Positions 50,619-61,278 of a stretch of 64,000 nt of DNA are shown one piece after another; position 1 is the first letter of the stretch, and the number at the start of each line of letters is the position of its first letter. The position numbers and the translations under genes were made by a program. The notes under the pieces were generated by a model. The model searched no databases, was not told the origin of the DNA, and worked only from the letters and a program-made list of their open reading frames with translations. Source of the DNA: Moorella mulderi DSM 14980 (GTDB taxonomy: Bacteria; Bacillota; DSM-521; Neomoorellales; Neomoorellaceae); the NCBI RefSeq assembly GCF_001594015.1, contig NZ_LTBC01000007.1, positions 50,095 to 114,094 on the forward strand, written 5' to 3'.

Positions 50619-52532
50619 TTAATTACCGTCAAAGTAGGCACTGATCCCCTTAAAAATACCCTCCGCTACCCTGGCCTGGAAAGCCGGGCTATTCAAAAGC
50701 TGTTCCTCGGTGGGATTGGAGATAAAGGCCGTCTCGACCAATACTGAGGGCATCTCGGTATTGCGCAGGACCGAGAAATTGGCCTCCAGGACACCCAGGT
50801 CTTTCCTTCCGATAGCTGCTACCAGGGCAGACTGGATGGCAGCAGCCAGGCGCCGGCGCTCTTCCCTTTGCTGTCCGAGAGCCGTGTCCGGCGGGGCATA
50901 GAAATAGGTGGACGTGCCGGAAGCATCGGGGCTATAGGATGCATTGGAGTGGATGCTGATAAAGAGGTCGGCACCCAGATCATTGGCGTAATAGGCCCGG
51001 CCCGCCAGGGTATAGGGGCAGGTCTCGCCATTGCGGGTAAGATAAACGCTGGCCCCCGCACTGCGAAGCAGGGCGGCAAGTTTCTGGGCCATAGCCAGGT
51101 TGACGTCCTTTTCCTTAACCCCGGTAGGGCCAATGGCACCAGGATCAGCGCCATTCGTATCTGTACCGTGACCGGGATCAATGACTATCTTACTGCCCTT
51201 GAGGGAAGGCTTTTCTAAAAGAAAGATCATCCCGCCCTGATCGGCAGCCGGCCGGGCGTTCATCCGGGCAGCTCCGTTAAGGTCAAAGACGATGCGGACG
51301 GTATCCGCAGTATACTGCCCCAGGCGCACCCTGGCCAGGGGAGGCCGGTTAACCTCCACCGTTTCCTGCCCTTCCGGTACGGCCAGGACGGCGCCCGCCA
51401 CATCGACAATCAGGCGATTATTCCAGCTGGAAGTCTTATAAGTAAAAACCCCGCTGGCTTTAACGGTAACCTGGAGGGCATCGCCTGCTGGTACAACCGT
51501 TACCCCGGTAATCTGGAGGCCGGGTTGTTGGCCACCAGGCTCACCTCCCGGCGGTTCGTAGGGCGCAAAGGTGGCCAGGGCGCTGGCCAGCCAGCCGCGC
51601 TGGCCGTTAGCCATTTCCACCTGCCACCAGTCACCTTTTTTCTGCCAAATGGGCAGTTTGCTACCGGCGGCAGCCGTACCCACCTGCTTTTCCACCGGGC
51701 TTGGGCCGGCCAAAATTGCCACCGGCCGGCTGCCGACAACCGCAAGGCCCAGGGGTTGTCCGGCCGGCGGCTGGCCGTCGCCGGGTAAGGGGTTCCCGGC
51801 CGGGGGCTGAGTTCCGCCCGTAGGCGGGTTTTCACCAGGCGGCCCGCCATTCCCCGGTAGGTTATTATCATAGACCGGCTCGGCATAGGCAGCTGAAACC
51901 CAGCCTTGCCGGCCGCCATTTAACTGTACTTGATACCAGCCGGGAGCCTCGCCTGTGAACCTTAGAACCGTCCCCCGGGGGAGGACATCGAGGATATTAT
52001 AATCCAGCCCCGGGCCGGACCGGATATTAACATAGCTGCCCGTCAGGCGCACCTGGCTGGCACCCTGTACTGTTCCCAGGGTGATCCTGACTGTCTGGGA
52101 GGCAGCATTCCAGTCCACCTGGCCGCCAAAGGCCTGGGAGATGAAACGGACCGGCACCATGGTGGTATTACCTTTTAACACCGGGGTGGTATCCAGCAGG
52201 ATGGCCTGTCCATTTACAGAGGCCCGGCGGCTGCCAATCCACATTTTTAAAGTTGTTGCTCCCCGGTTAACGACAATACCCTGTTCTTCTTCTACCCAGT
52301 CCACCCTGGCACCCATATACTCCATAACAAAGCGCAGGGGTACCATGGTGCGGCCGTTGCCGTCAATATAAGGCGGTACCGCCGGGTCAACCCGGGTACC
52401 GTTAAGGATGAGGGTAACACCGGGGACGGCTGTGGCCGGCAGGGCCTTTAAGCCCAGCGTTAATATGTACATTAACACCAGCAGTAACAATAAAAGACCC
52501 GGCCGGCCGGTCGATATACGCCTGTCCATCAC
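50619..52532 (-). CDS. N-acetylmuramoyl-L-alanine amidase with copper-amine-oxidase-N and SH3 domains
   Basis: 637 aa secreted protein. The order is signal peptide (1-35), copper amine oxidase N-like domain (about 38-150, two VPLRF/VPVRF repeats), SH3_3 (about 157-220), a Pro/Gly-rich linker (225-265), a second SH3-like domain (265-325), AMIN (340-430) and Amidase_3 (450-635). Zinc and catalytic residues appear in KIVIDPGHGTDTNGADPGAI, SIHSNAS and SVLVETAFISNPTE. It cleaves the amide between MurNAc and the peptide, in cell separation or sporulation. Confidence 0.94.
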   Translation of the reverse strand: MMDRRISTGRPGLLLLLLVLMYILTLGLKALPATAVPGVTLILNGTRVDPAVPPYIDGNGRTMVPLRFVMEYMGARVDWVEEEQGIVVNRGATTLKMWIGSRRASVNGQAILLDTTPVLKGNTTMVPVRFISQAFGGQVDWNAASQTVRITLGTVQGASQVRLTGSYVNIRSGPGLDYNILDVLPRGTVLRFTGEAPGWYQVQLNGGRQGWVSAAYAEPVYDNNLPGNGGPPGENPPTGGTQPPAGNPLPGDGQPPAGQPLGLAVVGSRPVAILAGPSPVEKQVGTAAAGSKLPIWQKKGDWWQVEMANGQRGWLASALATFAPYEPPGGEPGGQQPGLQITGVTVVPAGDALQVTVKASGVFTYKTSSWNNRLIVDVAGAVLAVPEGQETVEVNRPPLARVRLGQYTADTVRIVFDLNGAARMNARPAADQGGMIFLLEKPSLKGSKIVIDPGHGTDTNGADPGAIGPTGVKEKDVNLAMAQKLAALLRSAGASVYLTRNGETCPYTLAGRAYYANDLGADLFISIHSNASYSPDASGTSTYFYAPPDTALGQQREERRRLAAAIQSALVAAIGRKDLGVLEANFSVLRNTEMPSVLVETAFISNPTEEQLLNSPAFQARVAEGIFKGISAYFDGN

Positions 52533-52620
52533 CCTTCCTTTCTCCTTTCATTTTTTGCGGCTAACATAGTATTCGCTGCCCGCAGTTCCTTTCCTCCCGC
52601 AGTGGCCATTTTTTGTTGAA

Positions 52621-52653
52621 AAAACAAAAATGGTGCCCGGAGAGGCACCATTT
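52621..52653 (-). terminator. Intrinsic terminator of the GerMN lipoprotein gene
   Basis: Minus strand AAATGGTGCC-TCTCC-GGGCACCATTT (52653-52628) followed by TTGTTTTTTC. An overlapping inverted repeat CCATTTTTTGTT/AACAAAAATGG lies at 52608-52634. A clear transcription stop before the amidase gene. Confidence 0.9.
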
Positions 52654-52676
52654 ATTTGACACTTTTAAACAAATGC

Positions 52677-53285
52677 TTACTGGGCTTCCTTTTTGATTAA
52701 GCTTTCATTACGGCTCATGGCTGTCGAAACATCGACATGGCCGGCAATAGTTTTAACAAACTGGCCGTCCACCAGGAACTGGACCTGCTTGACTGTCGGA
52801 AACTGGGTCAGGGTATTAACGATAGAATAGACGGTTAAACTTTCCCCCAGGGAGCCGCCGCTGTGGTTGGCCACCAGTTCCTTGCTGAAATCTACCCTGG
52901 CCAGGCCGTCGGGGCGGATGTTGATATCTTTTAGGACCGTTCCCCTGGGAATAGTCGGCAGGAGCTGCGAACCCGGCCCCGGTCCTTTAATGAGTTCCTC
53001 TATGGCTGCCCGGGCAATACCCTCTACCAGCGGGAGGGTGCGTTGCTCGGCCACCAGGTAATTCCCGGTGGGGTCGCTGAAATAGAGGACAACCTGGGTG
53101 GTTTTGGTGCTTTCTTTCTTTTCCTCGGCCCCGGTTGCCGGCGTGCTGGTTTCCGGCGGCGGCAACTGGACCTGGACCTGGGACCGTGACTTGCCTGTCA
53201 ACCCGTCTATAAAACCGCAACCGCTCGCCAAAGCAACTACAAGCAACAAACTCACTGCAACTGCCAAGTACCTGCCTGCCCGCAA
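52677..53285 (-). CDS. GerMN-domain lipoprotein
   Basis: 202 aa from the TTG at 53285 (AAAGGAGGG 6 nt upstream); an upstream in-frame start would overlap hisC. The lipobox is VALASGC (Cys near residue 22). One GerMN domain follows (about 70-190: TQVVLYFSDPTGNYLVAEQR, AAIEELIKGPGPGSQLLPTI, VDFSKELVANHSGGSLGES, VKQVQFLVDGQ). GerM in Bacillus is needed for sporulation and germination. Paired here with a wall amidase. Confidence 0.9.
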   Translation of the reverse strand: MRAGRYLAVAVSLLLVVALASGCGFIDGLTGKSRSQVQVQLPPPETSTPATGAEEKKESTKTTQVVLYFSDPTGNYLVAEQRTLPLVEGIARAAIEELIKGPGPGSQLLPTIPRGTVLKDINIRPDGLARVDFSKELVANHSGGSLGESLTVYSIVNTLTQFPTVKQVQFLVDGQFVKTIAGHVDVSTAMSRNESLIKKEAQ

Positions 53286-53352
53286 AAAAATCCCTCCTTT
53301 CAATCCTGCTATAACATAAATATCAAGGAAAGGAGGGATATATTCCTGATTT

Positions 53353-54468
53353 TTACGCCCTACCCAAAACTTCCCGCAGGGCCTGGATAAAGCGTTCATT
53401 CTGCCGCGGTGTACCTATTGTCACCCGCAGGTAATTATCATAGCCAAAGATATCCCCGGTACGGACAATTACACCTCTTTTTAAAAGCTCCTGGAAAACA
53501 GCGCGGCTGTCCCGCTGGATGTCGACAAAGATGAAATTGGCCTCTGTAGGAACATACTGCAGGCCCAGGGCTGTAAACTGTTCGTAGAGGTACTGTTTGC
53601 CTTCTATATTTATCTCCCGGCTCTTCTTGTAATGGGCCTCATCCTTGAGGGCGGCAATGGCCGCCGCCTGGGCTAAGAGATTAACGTTAAAAGGCTCCCG
53701 CACCCGGTTCAGGTTCCTAATAATTTCCGGTGCGGCCACGCCGTATCCCACCCGCAGGCCCGCCAGGCCGTAAATTTTAGAAAAAGTACGCAGGACAATG
53801 ACGTTGGCCCGCCCGTGGCGGACATAGGCCAGGCTGTCAGGATAGTGCTCGGCCGTTACGTAATCGGCATAGGCTTCATCCAGAACCACCAGGACGGAAG
53901 GAGGTACTTCCTTTAAAAAGCTGTCCAGGACCATCTGGCCGACAATGGTACCCGTGGGATTGTTGGGGTTACAAATAAAGACCATCCGTGTCCGGGGCGT
54001 TATACTGGCGGCCATGGCCTTCAAGTCGTGGCGGAAACTGCGGCAGGGGACCTTGATGGCTCGACCGGCCATGACCTGGGCGGCAAACTCATACTCGGAG
54101 AAAGTTGGCTCGGCGACGACTATTTCATCTCCGGGGTTGACGTAGGTCTCGGCCAGCATTTTTATTATCTCATCGGTTCCGTTACCTACAATGATGTTCT
54201 CCGGGGAAACACCCAGTTTTTCCGCCAGGGCATTTTTCAAGTAATAGCAGTTCCCGTCCGGGTACAGGTAAACCCTCTCGCTGGCCTCCCGTAAAGCCTG
54301 GACGGCATCCGGGGAAGGGCCCAGGGGATTTTCATTGGACGCCAGTTTAATTACATCCTGTACCCCCAGTTCACGCTGGACTTCTTCAATTGGTTTCCCG
54401 GGTACATAGGGCTTAATGGCCAGGATGGCTTCCCGGCATGCAGGTACAGTGGCCAATTTTAATTTCAT
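53353..54468 (-). CDS. hisC: Histidinol-phosphate aminotransferase
   Basis: 371 aa class II PLP aminotransferase. It has KLASNENPLGPSPDAVQALR at the start, IVGNGTDEIIKMLAETYVNP, FICNPNNPTG and the PLP Lys in RTFSKIYGLAGLRVGYG near residue 235. The neighbouring ACT-domain and paaK genes suggest a role in aromatic amino acid/aryl-acid metabolism as well as histidine, since HisC-type enzymes transaminate both. The start is an ATG 8 bp downstream of the ACT gene. Confidence 0.94.
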   Translation of the reverse strand: MKLKLATVPACREAILAIKPYVPGKPIEEVQRELGVQDVIKLASNENPLGPSPDAVQALREASERVYLYPDGNCYYLKNALAEKLGVSPENIIVGNGTDEIIKMLAETYVNPGDEIVVAEPTFSEYEFAAQVMAGRAIKVPCRSFRHDLKAMAASITPRTRMVFICNPNNPTGTIVGQMVLDSFLKEVPPSVLVVLDEAYADYVTAEHYPDSLAYVRHGRANVIVLRTFSKIYGLAGLRVGYGVAAPEIIRNLNRVREPFNVNLLAQAAAIAALKDEAHYKKSREINIEGKQYLYEQFTALGLQYVPTEANFIFVDIQRDSRAVFQELLKRGVIVRTGDIFGYDNYLRVTIGTPRQNERFIQALREVLGRA

Positions 54469-54476
54469 CTCCTTCG

Positions 54477-54908
54477 CTATAAACGATAAATTTTTTCCCC
54501 TTCCAGGATGGTTATACCCCTCCTCTGGAGGATGGCAATAGCTTTATCCAGCTCTTCAACGCGGAAGATCACCAGGGCACCGTTATCGCCCTTACCGATA
54601 AAGGCATAGAGGTATTCGATGTTGATGCCTGCTTCTTCCAGGATAGACAGGATGTTGCTCAACCCTCCGGGCCTGTCCGGCATCTCCACCCCCAATACCT
54701 CGGTAAGGCTGACGGTGAAACCAGCTTCCTTCAAGGCGTGGTAGGCCTGTTCTGGATCGTTGACGATGAGGCGTAAAATGCCAAAGTCAGAAGTGTCGGC
54801 AATGGACAGGGCGCGGATGTTGATCCCCCGCCCGGCCAGCAGGCGCGTTACTGCCGCCAGCCGGCCCGACTTGTTCTCCAGGAATACCGAGAGCTGTTTG
54901 ATTTTCAT
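54477..54908 (-). CDS. Tandem ACT-domain protein
   Basis: 143 aa from the ATG at 54908 (GGGGAGG 7 nt upstream). Two ACT modules lie at residues 4-70 (LSVFLENKSGRLAAVTRLL, ALSIADTSDFGILRLIVND) and 72-143 (VEMPDRPGGLSNILSILEEA, YAFIGKGDNGALVIFRVEE). Such proteins usually accompany phenylacetate-CoA ligase genes and sense amino acids. It overlaps neither neighbour; the gap to hisC is 8 bp. Confidence 0.92.
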   Translation of the reverse strand: MKIKQLSVFLENKSGRLAAVTRLLAGRGINIRALSIADTSDFGILRLIVNDPEQAYHALKEAGFTVSLTEVLGVEMPDRPGGLSNILSILEEAGINIEYLYAFIGKGDNGALVIFRVEELDKAIAILQRRGITILEGEKIYRL

Positions 54909-54922
54909 AGACTCGCCTCCCC

Positions 54923-56236
54923 TCATATCTTCCGCTTGTCAATCACCCTAACTGCTTTCCCTTCGCTGCGCTCGATGGTTTTGGGCTCCACCAGGGTGAC
55001 TTTCACGCTGATGCCCAGGGTACTTTCCAGCTCGTTGACCAGCCGTTTTTCCAGCTCTTCCAGGCCCCGGACTTTATCGGAGAAAAGGGAATCCGAAACC
55101 TCAACCTTGACCTCCAAGGTATCCAGGGCTCCCTGGCGGTCCACAATGAGGAGGTAATGGGGCTCGGTACCGCCCATTTCCAGGAGAACGCTCTCCACCT
55201 GGGAGGGGAAGACATTGACCCCACGGATAATGAGCATGTCATCCGTCCGCCCGGTGAAGCGGGCCACCCGGACGTAGGTGCGGCCGCAGGAACACGTCCC
55301 GGGGATCAGGCTGGTAATGTCCCTGGTCCGGTAACGGATGACCGGCAGGGCCTCTTTGGTGAGCGATGTGATGACCAGCTCGCCCAGCTGTCCCGGCGGC
55401 ACCGGCTTCTCCGTCACCGGGTCAATGACTTCTACCAGGAAGTGGTCGCCAAAAACATGCAGGCCGTTCTTCTCCTGGCACTCAATGCCCACGCCGGGAC
55501 CGATAACTTCGCTCAGGCCGTAGATATCAACAGCGCTGATCCCCAGCCGTTTCTCGATCTCCTGGCGCATGTTTTCCGACCAGGGTTCGGCACCAAAAAT
55601 ACCGCACCGGAGCTTTAACTCCCCGGGGCTGACACCCATCTCCGCCATTACCTCGGCTAGATGCAAGGCATAGGAGGGAGTACAGGTAAGAACCGTACTA
55701 CCGTAATCCTTCATGATCATTATCTGGCGCTTGGTATTACCGCCGGAGATGGGGATAACAGATGCACCCAGGCGTTCTGCGCCATAATGAATCCCCAGTC
55801 CGCCGGTAAAGAGGCCATAACCATAGGCGTTCTGGATAATATCGTGACGGGTTGTCCCTCCGCAGACCAGGGCCCGGGCCATAAGCTCGGCCCAGACGTC
55901 AATATCATGGCGGGTATAACCGACCACCGTCGGCTTGCCGGTCGTACCCGATGAAGAGTGGATGCGTACCACTTCGCTCATGGGCACGGCAAACATGCCG
56001 AAGGGATAATTGTCCCGTAAATCCTGTTTGGTGGTGAAGGGCAATTTGTGGAGATCATCCAGGCTTTTAATATCGCCCGGCTCCAGGCCGATGGCCTGGA
56101 AGGCTTTGCGGTAAAAGGGCACGTTAAAAAAGGCTCTTTTGACCGTCGCCTGGAGGCGCTCCAGCTGGAGTTCCCTTAATTCTTCCTCCGGCATACACTC
56201 GTATCTTTCATTCCAGTACAAACCGTTCTCCCCCAT
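54923..56236 (-). CDS. paaK: Phenylacetate-CoA ligase (PaaK family)
   Basis: 437 aa AMP-forming ligase. It has [20 protein letters not shown] early on, the ATP motif [19 protein letters not shown] near residue 95, [34 protein letters not shown] and the C-terminal [20 protein letters not shown]. It activates aryl acids to CoA thioesters; with indolepyruvate oxidoreductase this is common in anaerobes degrading aromatic amino acids. The oxidoreductase is not in this window. Confidence 0.94.
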   Translation of the reverse strand: MGENGLYWNERYECMPEEELRELQLERLQATVKRAFFNVPFYRKAFQAIGLEPGDIKSLDDLHKLPFTTKQDLRDNYPFGMFAVPMSEVVRIHSSSGTTGKPTVVGYTRHDIDVWAELMARALVCGGTTRHDIIQNAYGYGLFTGGLGIHYGAERLGASVIPISGGNTKRQIMIMKDYGSTVLTCTPSYALHLAEVMAEMGVSPGELKLRCGIFGAEPWSENMRQEIEKRLGISAVDIYGLSEVIGPGVGIECQEKNGLHVFGDHFLVEVIDPVTEKPVPPGQLGELVITSLTKEALPVIRYRTRDITSLIPGTCSCGRTYVRVARFTGRTDDMLIIRGVNVFPSQVESVLLEMGGTEPHYLLIVDRQGALDTLEVKVEVSDSLFSDKVRGLEELEKRLVNELESTLGISVKVTLVEPKTIERSEGKAVRVIDKRKI

Positions 56237-56270
56237 ATATGAGAAGTGAGAAGTGGGAAGTGAGATCTTT
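56237..56270. repeat. Short purine-rich simple repeat upstream of paaK
   Basis: GAGAAGT occurs three times with small changes (56241-56264), directly before the paaK start. A similar purine-rich tract lies at the end of tig. The rest of 56271-56399 has one 8-bp inverted repeat (TAGAAACT/AGTTTCTA) at about 56274-56298 and no gene I can support. Confidence 0.55.
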
Positions 56271-56399
56271 GGTAGAAACTAGCTGCGCCAGTTTCTATTT
56301 AAATACCTGTCTTCGTGATAACCACCCATCTTCAGGGTTTCCACCATCCGGACATACTAAAGATATTTCCACATTAAAGCAGGGATTCCTGCTATAAAT

Positions 56400-57800
56400 T
56401 TAGCGGCGGCTATTTTTCTTGCCGTCATAGCTAAATACAGCCGTCTTGCCGTCAATGACGGTTTCCAGGTGGACCGGCCGGCCCCACAACAGGTAAACAT
56501 AGGGCAGGGTCTTTTCCAGGTACGGGACATCCAGTTCCAGGCCTTCATAGCAATGCTTGAGGTATAGTTCACCCCGCCGCTGGTAGTCACCATCCTCGAC
56601 GACGATATAGGGAAAACCACAGTTGGTCAGGCGGCCGACCAGGCCATCCCGGACCTTTTCCCAGTCTTTCTCCACCACCACCCATTCCGACCCCACCTTC
56701 TGGTAGAGGAAGAGGTCCAGCTCTTCGACCAGTTCCCTGGTCAGGTAGTTGCGCAGGAAGGAAATATCGTTTTCACAGGTACGGACCTCAAAGATTTTGG
56801 CCCGGCCCTCCCCACCTTTGCGGCCGTATTTTTCCCGCTCTTCCTGGCTGGGATTATCCCAGCGCTTTTCGATATCCTCAAAAATCTTGCTGCCCACATA
56901 ATAGGGATTGATTTGCATTTTGCCCGGCTGGCTGACGCTGGCATGGAGGTGGGCAAATTCGATGGTTTCTTCTTCTGTTAAATCCAGTTCCCGCATAATG
57001 CGGGCGTGCCAGTAGGTGGCCCAGCCTTCGTTAATAATCTTAGTTTCCATCTGGGGCCAGAAATACCGCATTTCTTCCCGGACTATAGCCAGGATATCCC
57101 GCTGCCAGTCCTCCAGCTCGGGGCTGTTGTTCATGATGAAGGCCAGCATATCCTTCGTTGGCCGCGGTGGTATCTTCCGGATACGTTCCCTGGGCTGTTC
57201 CTTCGGTTTGCCGTCCAGGGCCCAGAGGTCATCATAGGGTGTCTCCGGAGGGCGGGAAGGGCCCTTTTCCTTTTCCCCCTCCTCTTCCGCTACCGGAAAG
57301 ACGGCGGGGGGCTCGATATGTTCCTGGATGGACAGGGCGGCGTCGAGGAAAATCTCTACTTCCCGGTGGCCGTATTTAAACTCGTACTCCCTGATTTTAG
57401 CAGCATGGACGGCCATGGTTTCTACCATTTGACGGGAGGTTGGGGCAAAATGAACGTTATTTTTAAAAAAGTCACTGTGGGCAAAAACATGGGCAATAAC
57501 CAGTTTATTCTGGATCAGGTCGTTACCCTCCAGCAAGAAGGCATAGCAGGGGTTGGAGTTGATGACCAGTTCATAGATGCGGCTGAGGTTGAAGTCATAC
57601 TGGAGCTTCATCTTATAGAAGTGTTTACCGAAAGTCCAGTGGGTGAACCTGGTTGGCATACCGTAGGCGCTAAAGGCATAGATCACATCAGCCGGGCAGA
57701 GTTCAAAACGCATGGGAAAAAAGTCCAGGCCAAATTTCCTGGCCTGGTCGTGGATGGCTTCGATGGCTTTAGCGAGGGCCTTAAATTCTTGTTCCACCTG
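56400..57800 (-). CDS. spoVR: SpoVR family sporulation protein
   Basis: 466 aa from the GTG at 57800 (GGGAGGG upstream); the longer frame from 57824 would overlap the DUF444 gene more. It has the SpoVR pattern: [73 protein letters not shown] near the C terminus. The three-gene set prkA-yhbH-spoVR is conserved. Its start overlaps the end of the DUF444 gene by about 20 bp. Confidence 0.93.
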   Translation of the reverse strand, partial: QVEQEFKALAKAIEAIHDQARKFGLDFFPMRFELCPADVIYAFSAYGMPTRFTHWTFGKHFYKMKLQYDFNLSRIYELVINSNPCYAFLLEGNDLIQNKLVIAHVFAHSDFFKNNVHFAPTSRQMVETMAVHAAKIREYEFKYGHREVEIFLDAALSIQEHIEPPAVFPVAEEEGEKEKGPSRPPETPYDDLWALDGKPKEQPRERIRKIPPRPTKDMLAFIMNNSPELEDWQRDILAIVREEMRYFWPQMETKIINEGWATYWHARIMRELDLTEEETIEFAHLHASVSQPGKMQINPYYVGSKIFEDIEKRWDNPSQEEREKYGRKGGEGRAKIFEVRTCENDISFLRNYLTRELVEELDLFLYQKVGSEWVVVEKDWEKVRDGLVGRLTNCGFPYIVVEDGDYQRRGELYLKHCYEGLELDVPYLEKTLPYVYLLWGRPVHLETVIDGKTAVFSYDGKKNSRR

Positions 57801-58953
57801 ATTCCCTCCCTCTTGCGCCGGCAAAAAACTGCCGTAATGCCTGGTAGACCTCGCTTTTATCCTTGATGGCCACTGTCACCAGGCGTTCATCCTTGATGCG
57901 TTTCAGGACGTTCATCAGGGTGCTGGTGCGGTAATAGGGGTTAACAATCTCCCCGTAGCCCAGGAGATTTACTTTAGGCAAGAGCAGCTGGACGGCTTCC
58001 AGGCAGGTCTCGTTGTCGCTGGGAAGGTTATCGCCGTCCGTAAAATGAAAGGGGTAGATATTATAATCGGCCGGGGGATAGCGCTTGTCAATAATCTCCA
58101 GGGCCAGCTGGTAGGCCGAAGAACAGCGGGTGCCGCCGCTTTCGCCCTTGGCAAAGAATTCTTCTTCGGTTACTTCCCTGGCCTGGGTATGGTGGGCAAT
58201 GAAGACAATTTCCACCTGCTGGTACTTGCTGCGCAGGAAACGCACCATCCAGAAAAAGAAGGTCCGGGCGATATACTTCTCATAGGTCCCCATGCTGCCG
58301 GAGGTATCCATCATGGCCAGGACCACGGCACTGGTCTCATAGCGCATTTTTTCCTCCCAGGTTTTAAAACGCAGGTCCTCCGGAATGATGCCGCCAATGA
58401 AGAGCTTCCCCTTCATGGCATTGCGTTTGAGGTTCTCCAGGAGGGTGCGTTTTTTATCCAGGTTACCCATGAGGCCTTTGCGGCGGACGTCGCGAAATTC
58501 ATAGGTGGGTGAAGCCAGGATGGGTTTTTTCTTCTCCTGGAGATTAGGTAGTTCCAGGTCCCGGAAGAGCATTTCCTGGACTTCCTCCAGGGTGACCTCG
58601 GCTTCGTAGTAATCAACTCCCGGCTGGTCGCCCGCTCCAGGGCCTTTACCGGCGCCATCAGGGGCCTCGCGACCAATGACCGTTCCCTTCTGGGTACCGC
58701 CGCTGCCCTGGCCAACGTTCCGGCCCTGGTTGTAATTGAAGCGGAAGTGGTACTCCTCCAGGCTCCTGATGGGCACCCGGACCACCTTTTTGCCCTTGCC
58801 CATGATGATGCTTTCTTCGGTGATAATCTGGGGTAGATTTTTCTTGATGGCTTCCCGCACCTTTTCCTGGTGCCGCTGCTGGTCCAGGTAGCCTTTCCGG
58901 TGCAGGGACCAGTCTTCCCGCGACAGACTATACTGGGTATCCACGGCCATCAC
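57781..58953 (-). CDS. yhbH: YhbH/YeaH (DUF444) sporulation protein
   Basis: 390 aa with an N-terminal positively charged segment and a von Willebrand A-like C-terminal half ([56 protein letters not shown]). DUF444 proteins occur with PrkA and SpoVR and act in sporulation or stress. The start is an ATG or the following ATG (MMAVDTQ). It is followed by spoVR and lies 8 bp after the prkA stop. Confidence 0.93.
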   Translation of the reverse strand: MMAVDTQYSLSREDWSLHRKGYLDQQRHQEKVREAIKKNLPQIITEESIIMGKGKKVVRVPIRSLEEYHFRFNYNQGRNVGQGSGGTQKGTVIGREAPDGAGKGPGAGDQPGVDYYEAEVTLEEVQEMLFRDLELPNLQEKKKPILASPTYEFRDVRRKGLMGNLDKKRTLLENLKRNAMKGKLFIGGIIPEDLRFKTWEEKMRYETSAVVLAMMDTSGSMGTYEKYIARTFFFWMVRFLRSKYQQVEIVFIAHHTQAREVTEEEFFAKGESGGTRCSSAYQLALEIIDKRYPPADYNIYPFHFTDGDNLPSDNETCLEAVQLLLPKVNLLGYGEIVNPYYRTSTLMNVLKRIKDERLVTVAIKDKSEVYQALRQFFAGARGRESGGTRI

Positions 58954-58960
58954 TCCGCAC

Positions 58961-60012
58961 TTAGCGGTTTAAGAGACTGCCGGTGTATTTCAACAGCTCG
59001 TTTGCGCACACCGGGCAATAGCCATGCTGAGAAATGAGGCGGTCGATAACGGCATTGATGCGCTTCAACTGTTCCGGGTCCGGCGTCCGGGTGGAAGTGG
59101 TAATCTTGATGATATCCTTCATGTCGGCAAAAAGCTTTTTCTCAATAGCCTCCCGCAGGCGCTCGTGGGAATTATAATCGAAGGTCTTGCCCTTGCGGGC
59201 ATAGGAAGAAAGGCGGATGAGGATCTCTTCCCGGAAGGCTTTCTTGGCGTTTTCCGTAACACCGATCTGCTCCTCGATGGAACGCATGAGTTTTTCATCG
59301 GGGTCCAGCTCTTCATCGGTAATGGGGTCGCGGACCTTGGTCTTGTTGACAAAGGCCTCCACATTATCCAGGTAGTTGTTAAACAATGCCCGGGCTGATT
59401 CTTCATAGGAGTAAACAAAGGCCCGCTGGACTTCCTTCTTGGCGTATTCGTCGTATTCCTGGCGCGCCAGGGCAATAAAATTAATGAGGCGTTCCTTTTC
59501 TTCTTTGGTAATGGAGGGGTGCTGGTCCAGGCCGTCCTTCAAAGCCCGCAGGATATCCAGGGCATTGATGCAGCGGGTATCGGCAGTTATCAGGGCGCTG
59601 GAAATGCGGTTGATGACGTAGCGGGGGTCGACGCCGCTCATGCCCTCCCCCTCGACTTCATTCATGAGTTCCAGGACGTCCTTTTGCTTGAAACCCTCCA
59701 CATCCTCGCCGTCATAAAGCTTCATCTTCTTTAAGAGGTCCATACCCTGCTTTTTCGATTCCTTCAGGCGGGACAGGATGGAAAAGATGGCTGCCGCCTG
59801 GAGGGCAAAGGGGGCAATGTGGACGGTAATATCGCTCTGGCGGATTAGTTTTTGATAAATCTTTACCTCATCCCGCACCTTCAGGTTATAGGGAATAGGA
59901 ATGACCATAATCCGGGACTGCAGGGCTTCATTCTTGGGGTTGCTGATAAAGGCCCGGTATTCCGCTTCGTTGGTGTGGGCAATTATTACCTCGTCGGATG
60001 TTACCTCATAGC
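58961..60012 (-). pseudogene. prkA: C-terminal part of serine protein kinase PrkA, 5' end missing
   Basis: The frame runs from the stop at 58961 up to about 60012 and then meets a TAG that belongs to the adjoining element. The preserved part begins YEVTSDEVIIAHTNEAEYRA and includes PYNLKVRDEVKIYQKLIRQ and GMSGVDPRYVINRISSAL. This is about 350 of the usual 630 residues; the AAA+ Walker A region upstream is absent. It ends 7 bp before the yhbH start. Either the gene was cut by an insertion whose other half lies beyond 64000, or it is a dead remnant. A truncated protein could start at the ATG at 59908. Confidence 0.85.
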
Positions 60013-60013
60013 A

Positions 60014-60193
60014 CTAAACCGCCACTGCTTGTTCTGCTTGATTTTCCCGGCTATTTTGGCCGTGCTCTGGTGCCGCCTTCTTTTCAATTAAGCATTCTAC
60101 AAGGACTGCATATAACCTTCTTTCCTCCTCGGGCGTCGGAGGCCTCGATGGCATGTGAACCGTTATGGTGCCGAAACGGTTTTTAATTTCCAT
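60014..60193 (-). CDS. Small protein of the prophage-like element
   Basis: 59 aa from the ATG at 60193, with GAGGTGG 6 nt upstream. It reads MEIKNRFGTITVHMPSRPPT followed by an acidic/basic helix and a Q/A-rich tail. It ends exactly at the junction with prkA. I associate such small proteins with recombinase-adjacent genes of Firmicutes elements, but that is a memory, not a proof. Function unknown. Confidence 0.55.
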   Translation of the reverse strand: MEIKNRFGTITVHMPSRPPTPEEERRLYAVLVECLIEKKAAPEHGQNSRENQAEQAVAV

Positions 60194-60282
60194 GCGGACC
60201 ACCTCAAGAATATACATATGTGGCCAAACTTGCCAACCCGGCCTGTCCTTAAAAAGAAAAATGCCGGGTATAACCCGGTATT

Positions 60283-60807
60283 TTATGGTAGGAGAGGTCT
60301 TTTACCGCCGCCCTTGCCTTTCTTAAAACCTCTAACTGAAGGTATATTACCCATTGCCGATATTATTAACGGCAGGTCCGCCGGCCGGCTGGTAGGGTCC
60401 AATGTGCATATGTACTTATTGCGGTTACCGTCCAGTTCATAGGCGCTCCCGGCCCACTTCAGCCAGTCACCGCCGCCCACCTGCACCCTCCTGGCTGACA
60501 TCTCAGCGGCATTGACGGCCTGCTGTTGTTGGAGCCAGGCCATGATAGCGGCTTCTTCCTCGCTGGTAGACCTTTGAGTGGTACCACCATGTTCGCCAAC
60601 CCTACGGTTAGCAGTAAGTCCCAGGCGTTTTCTGGCCATAGCTACTGTACTTCGTTTAACTCCTAATTCATTAGCTATTTCAACATCGGTCATTCCTGCG
60701 GCATGGAGTTCTTTAAGCTTTTCAAGGTCTACAAGGAGCGGCCTACCCCCGGGGTTTTTGACATTTCCCGACGGGCATACTACCCCCATATATTGCCCCT
60801 CCGGCAA
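60283..60807 (-). CDS. HTH-domain protein of the prophage-like element
   Basis: 174 aa. The N-terminal part carries a resolvase-type helix-turn-helix (GGRPLLVDLEKLKELHAA; DVEIANELGVKRSTVAMARK). The middle is polar and the last part contains LDGNRNKYICTLDPTSRPAD, LIISAMGN and a basic tail (KKGKGGGKR). The role is unknown; a phage-type regulator or small DNA-binding protein is likely. No catalytic motif is visible. Confidence 0.6.
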   Translation of the reverse strand: MPEGQYMGVVCPSGNVKNPGGRPLLVDLEKLKELHAAGMTDVEIANELGVKRSTVAMARKRLGLTANRRVGEHGGTTQRSTSEEEAAIMAWLQQQQAVNAAEMSARRVQVGGGDWLKWAGSAYELDGNRNKYICTLDPTSRPADLPLIISAMGNIPSVRGFKKGKGGGKRPLLP

Positions 60808-60984
60808 TTTAATCCTCTCCCTGGATATATTTTTATGCTTTTAGGCAAATTACCCAGAGGTTAGTTGACTGTTGCCTCCACTTATTTCTCCTCCCTGAAG
60901 CTTATTGCTTATGGAAGGCTTTGGCATGTTGATGGCGAATATAAAATCGTTAAACGGCTTTATTACTCTACCGCTTTCGTTTTT

Positions 60985-61233
60985 TTATTCTCCATCTGTG
61001 CCGGTAGGGGTTAGAGTGTTATATGACTCTAAGTACTCATTTTGTTCATAAAAAAGCCATTCAACGGTCACACCAAAGAACTTTGCCAACTGCATTTTAA
61101 TATGTTTGCGGGGTTCGCGATCCCCTCTTTCAATACGAGCAATCATACTTTGAGATATACCAATGATTTCGGCCAACTGCTTTTGTGTCAGGTTAGCTTT
61201 TTCTCGTAATTCTATTAAACGCCGGTTTTTCAT
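60985..61233 (-). CDS. XRE-family repressor (Cro/CI-like)
   Basis: 82 aa from the ATG at 61233 (GGAAGG about 10 nt upstream; the start at 61251 is also possible). A single HTH_3 domain (RLIELREKANLTQKQLAEII, SQSMIARIERGDREPRKHIK) is followed by a short tail. It is transcribed from the consensus promoter at 61279-61307 and faces the other XRE gene. The gene-free stretch 60808-60984 is AT-rich with nothing supportable. Confidence 0.85.
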   Translation of the reverse strand: MKNRRLIELREKANLTQKQLAEIIGISQSMIARIERGDREPRKHIKMQLAKFFGVTVEWLFYEQNEYLESYNTLTPTGTDGE

Positions 61234-61249
61234 TATTAACTCGCCTTCC

Positions 61250-61264
61250 ATTACCCGAGGTAAT
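61250..61264. promoter_or_regulatory. Operator O1 of the divergent XRE pair
   Basis: ATTACC-CGA-GGTAAT, a perfect 6-bp inverted repeat with a 3-bp centre, overlapping the 5' end of the minus-strand repressor gene. The second copy is O2 at 61285-61299; centres are 35 bp apart, about three and a third helical turns. Confidence 0.7.
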
Positions 61265-61278
61265 CCTCTTTAATTGCT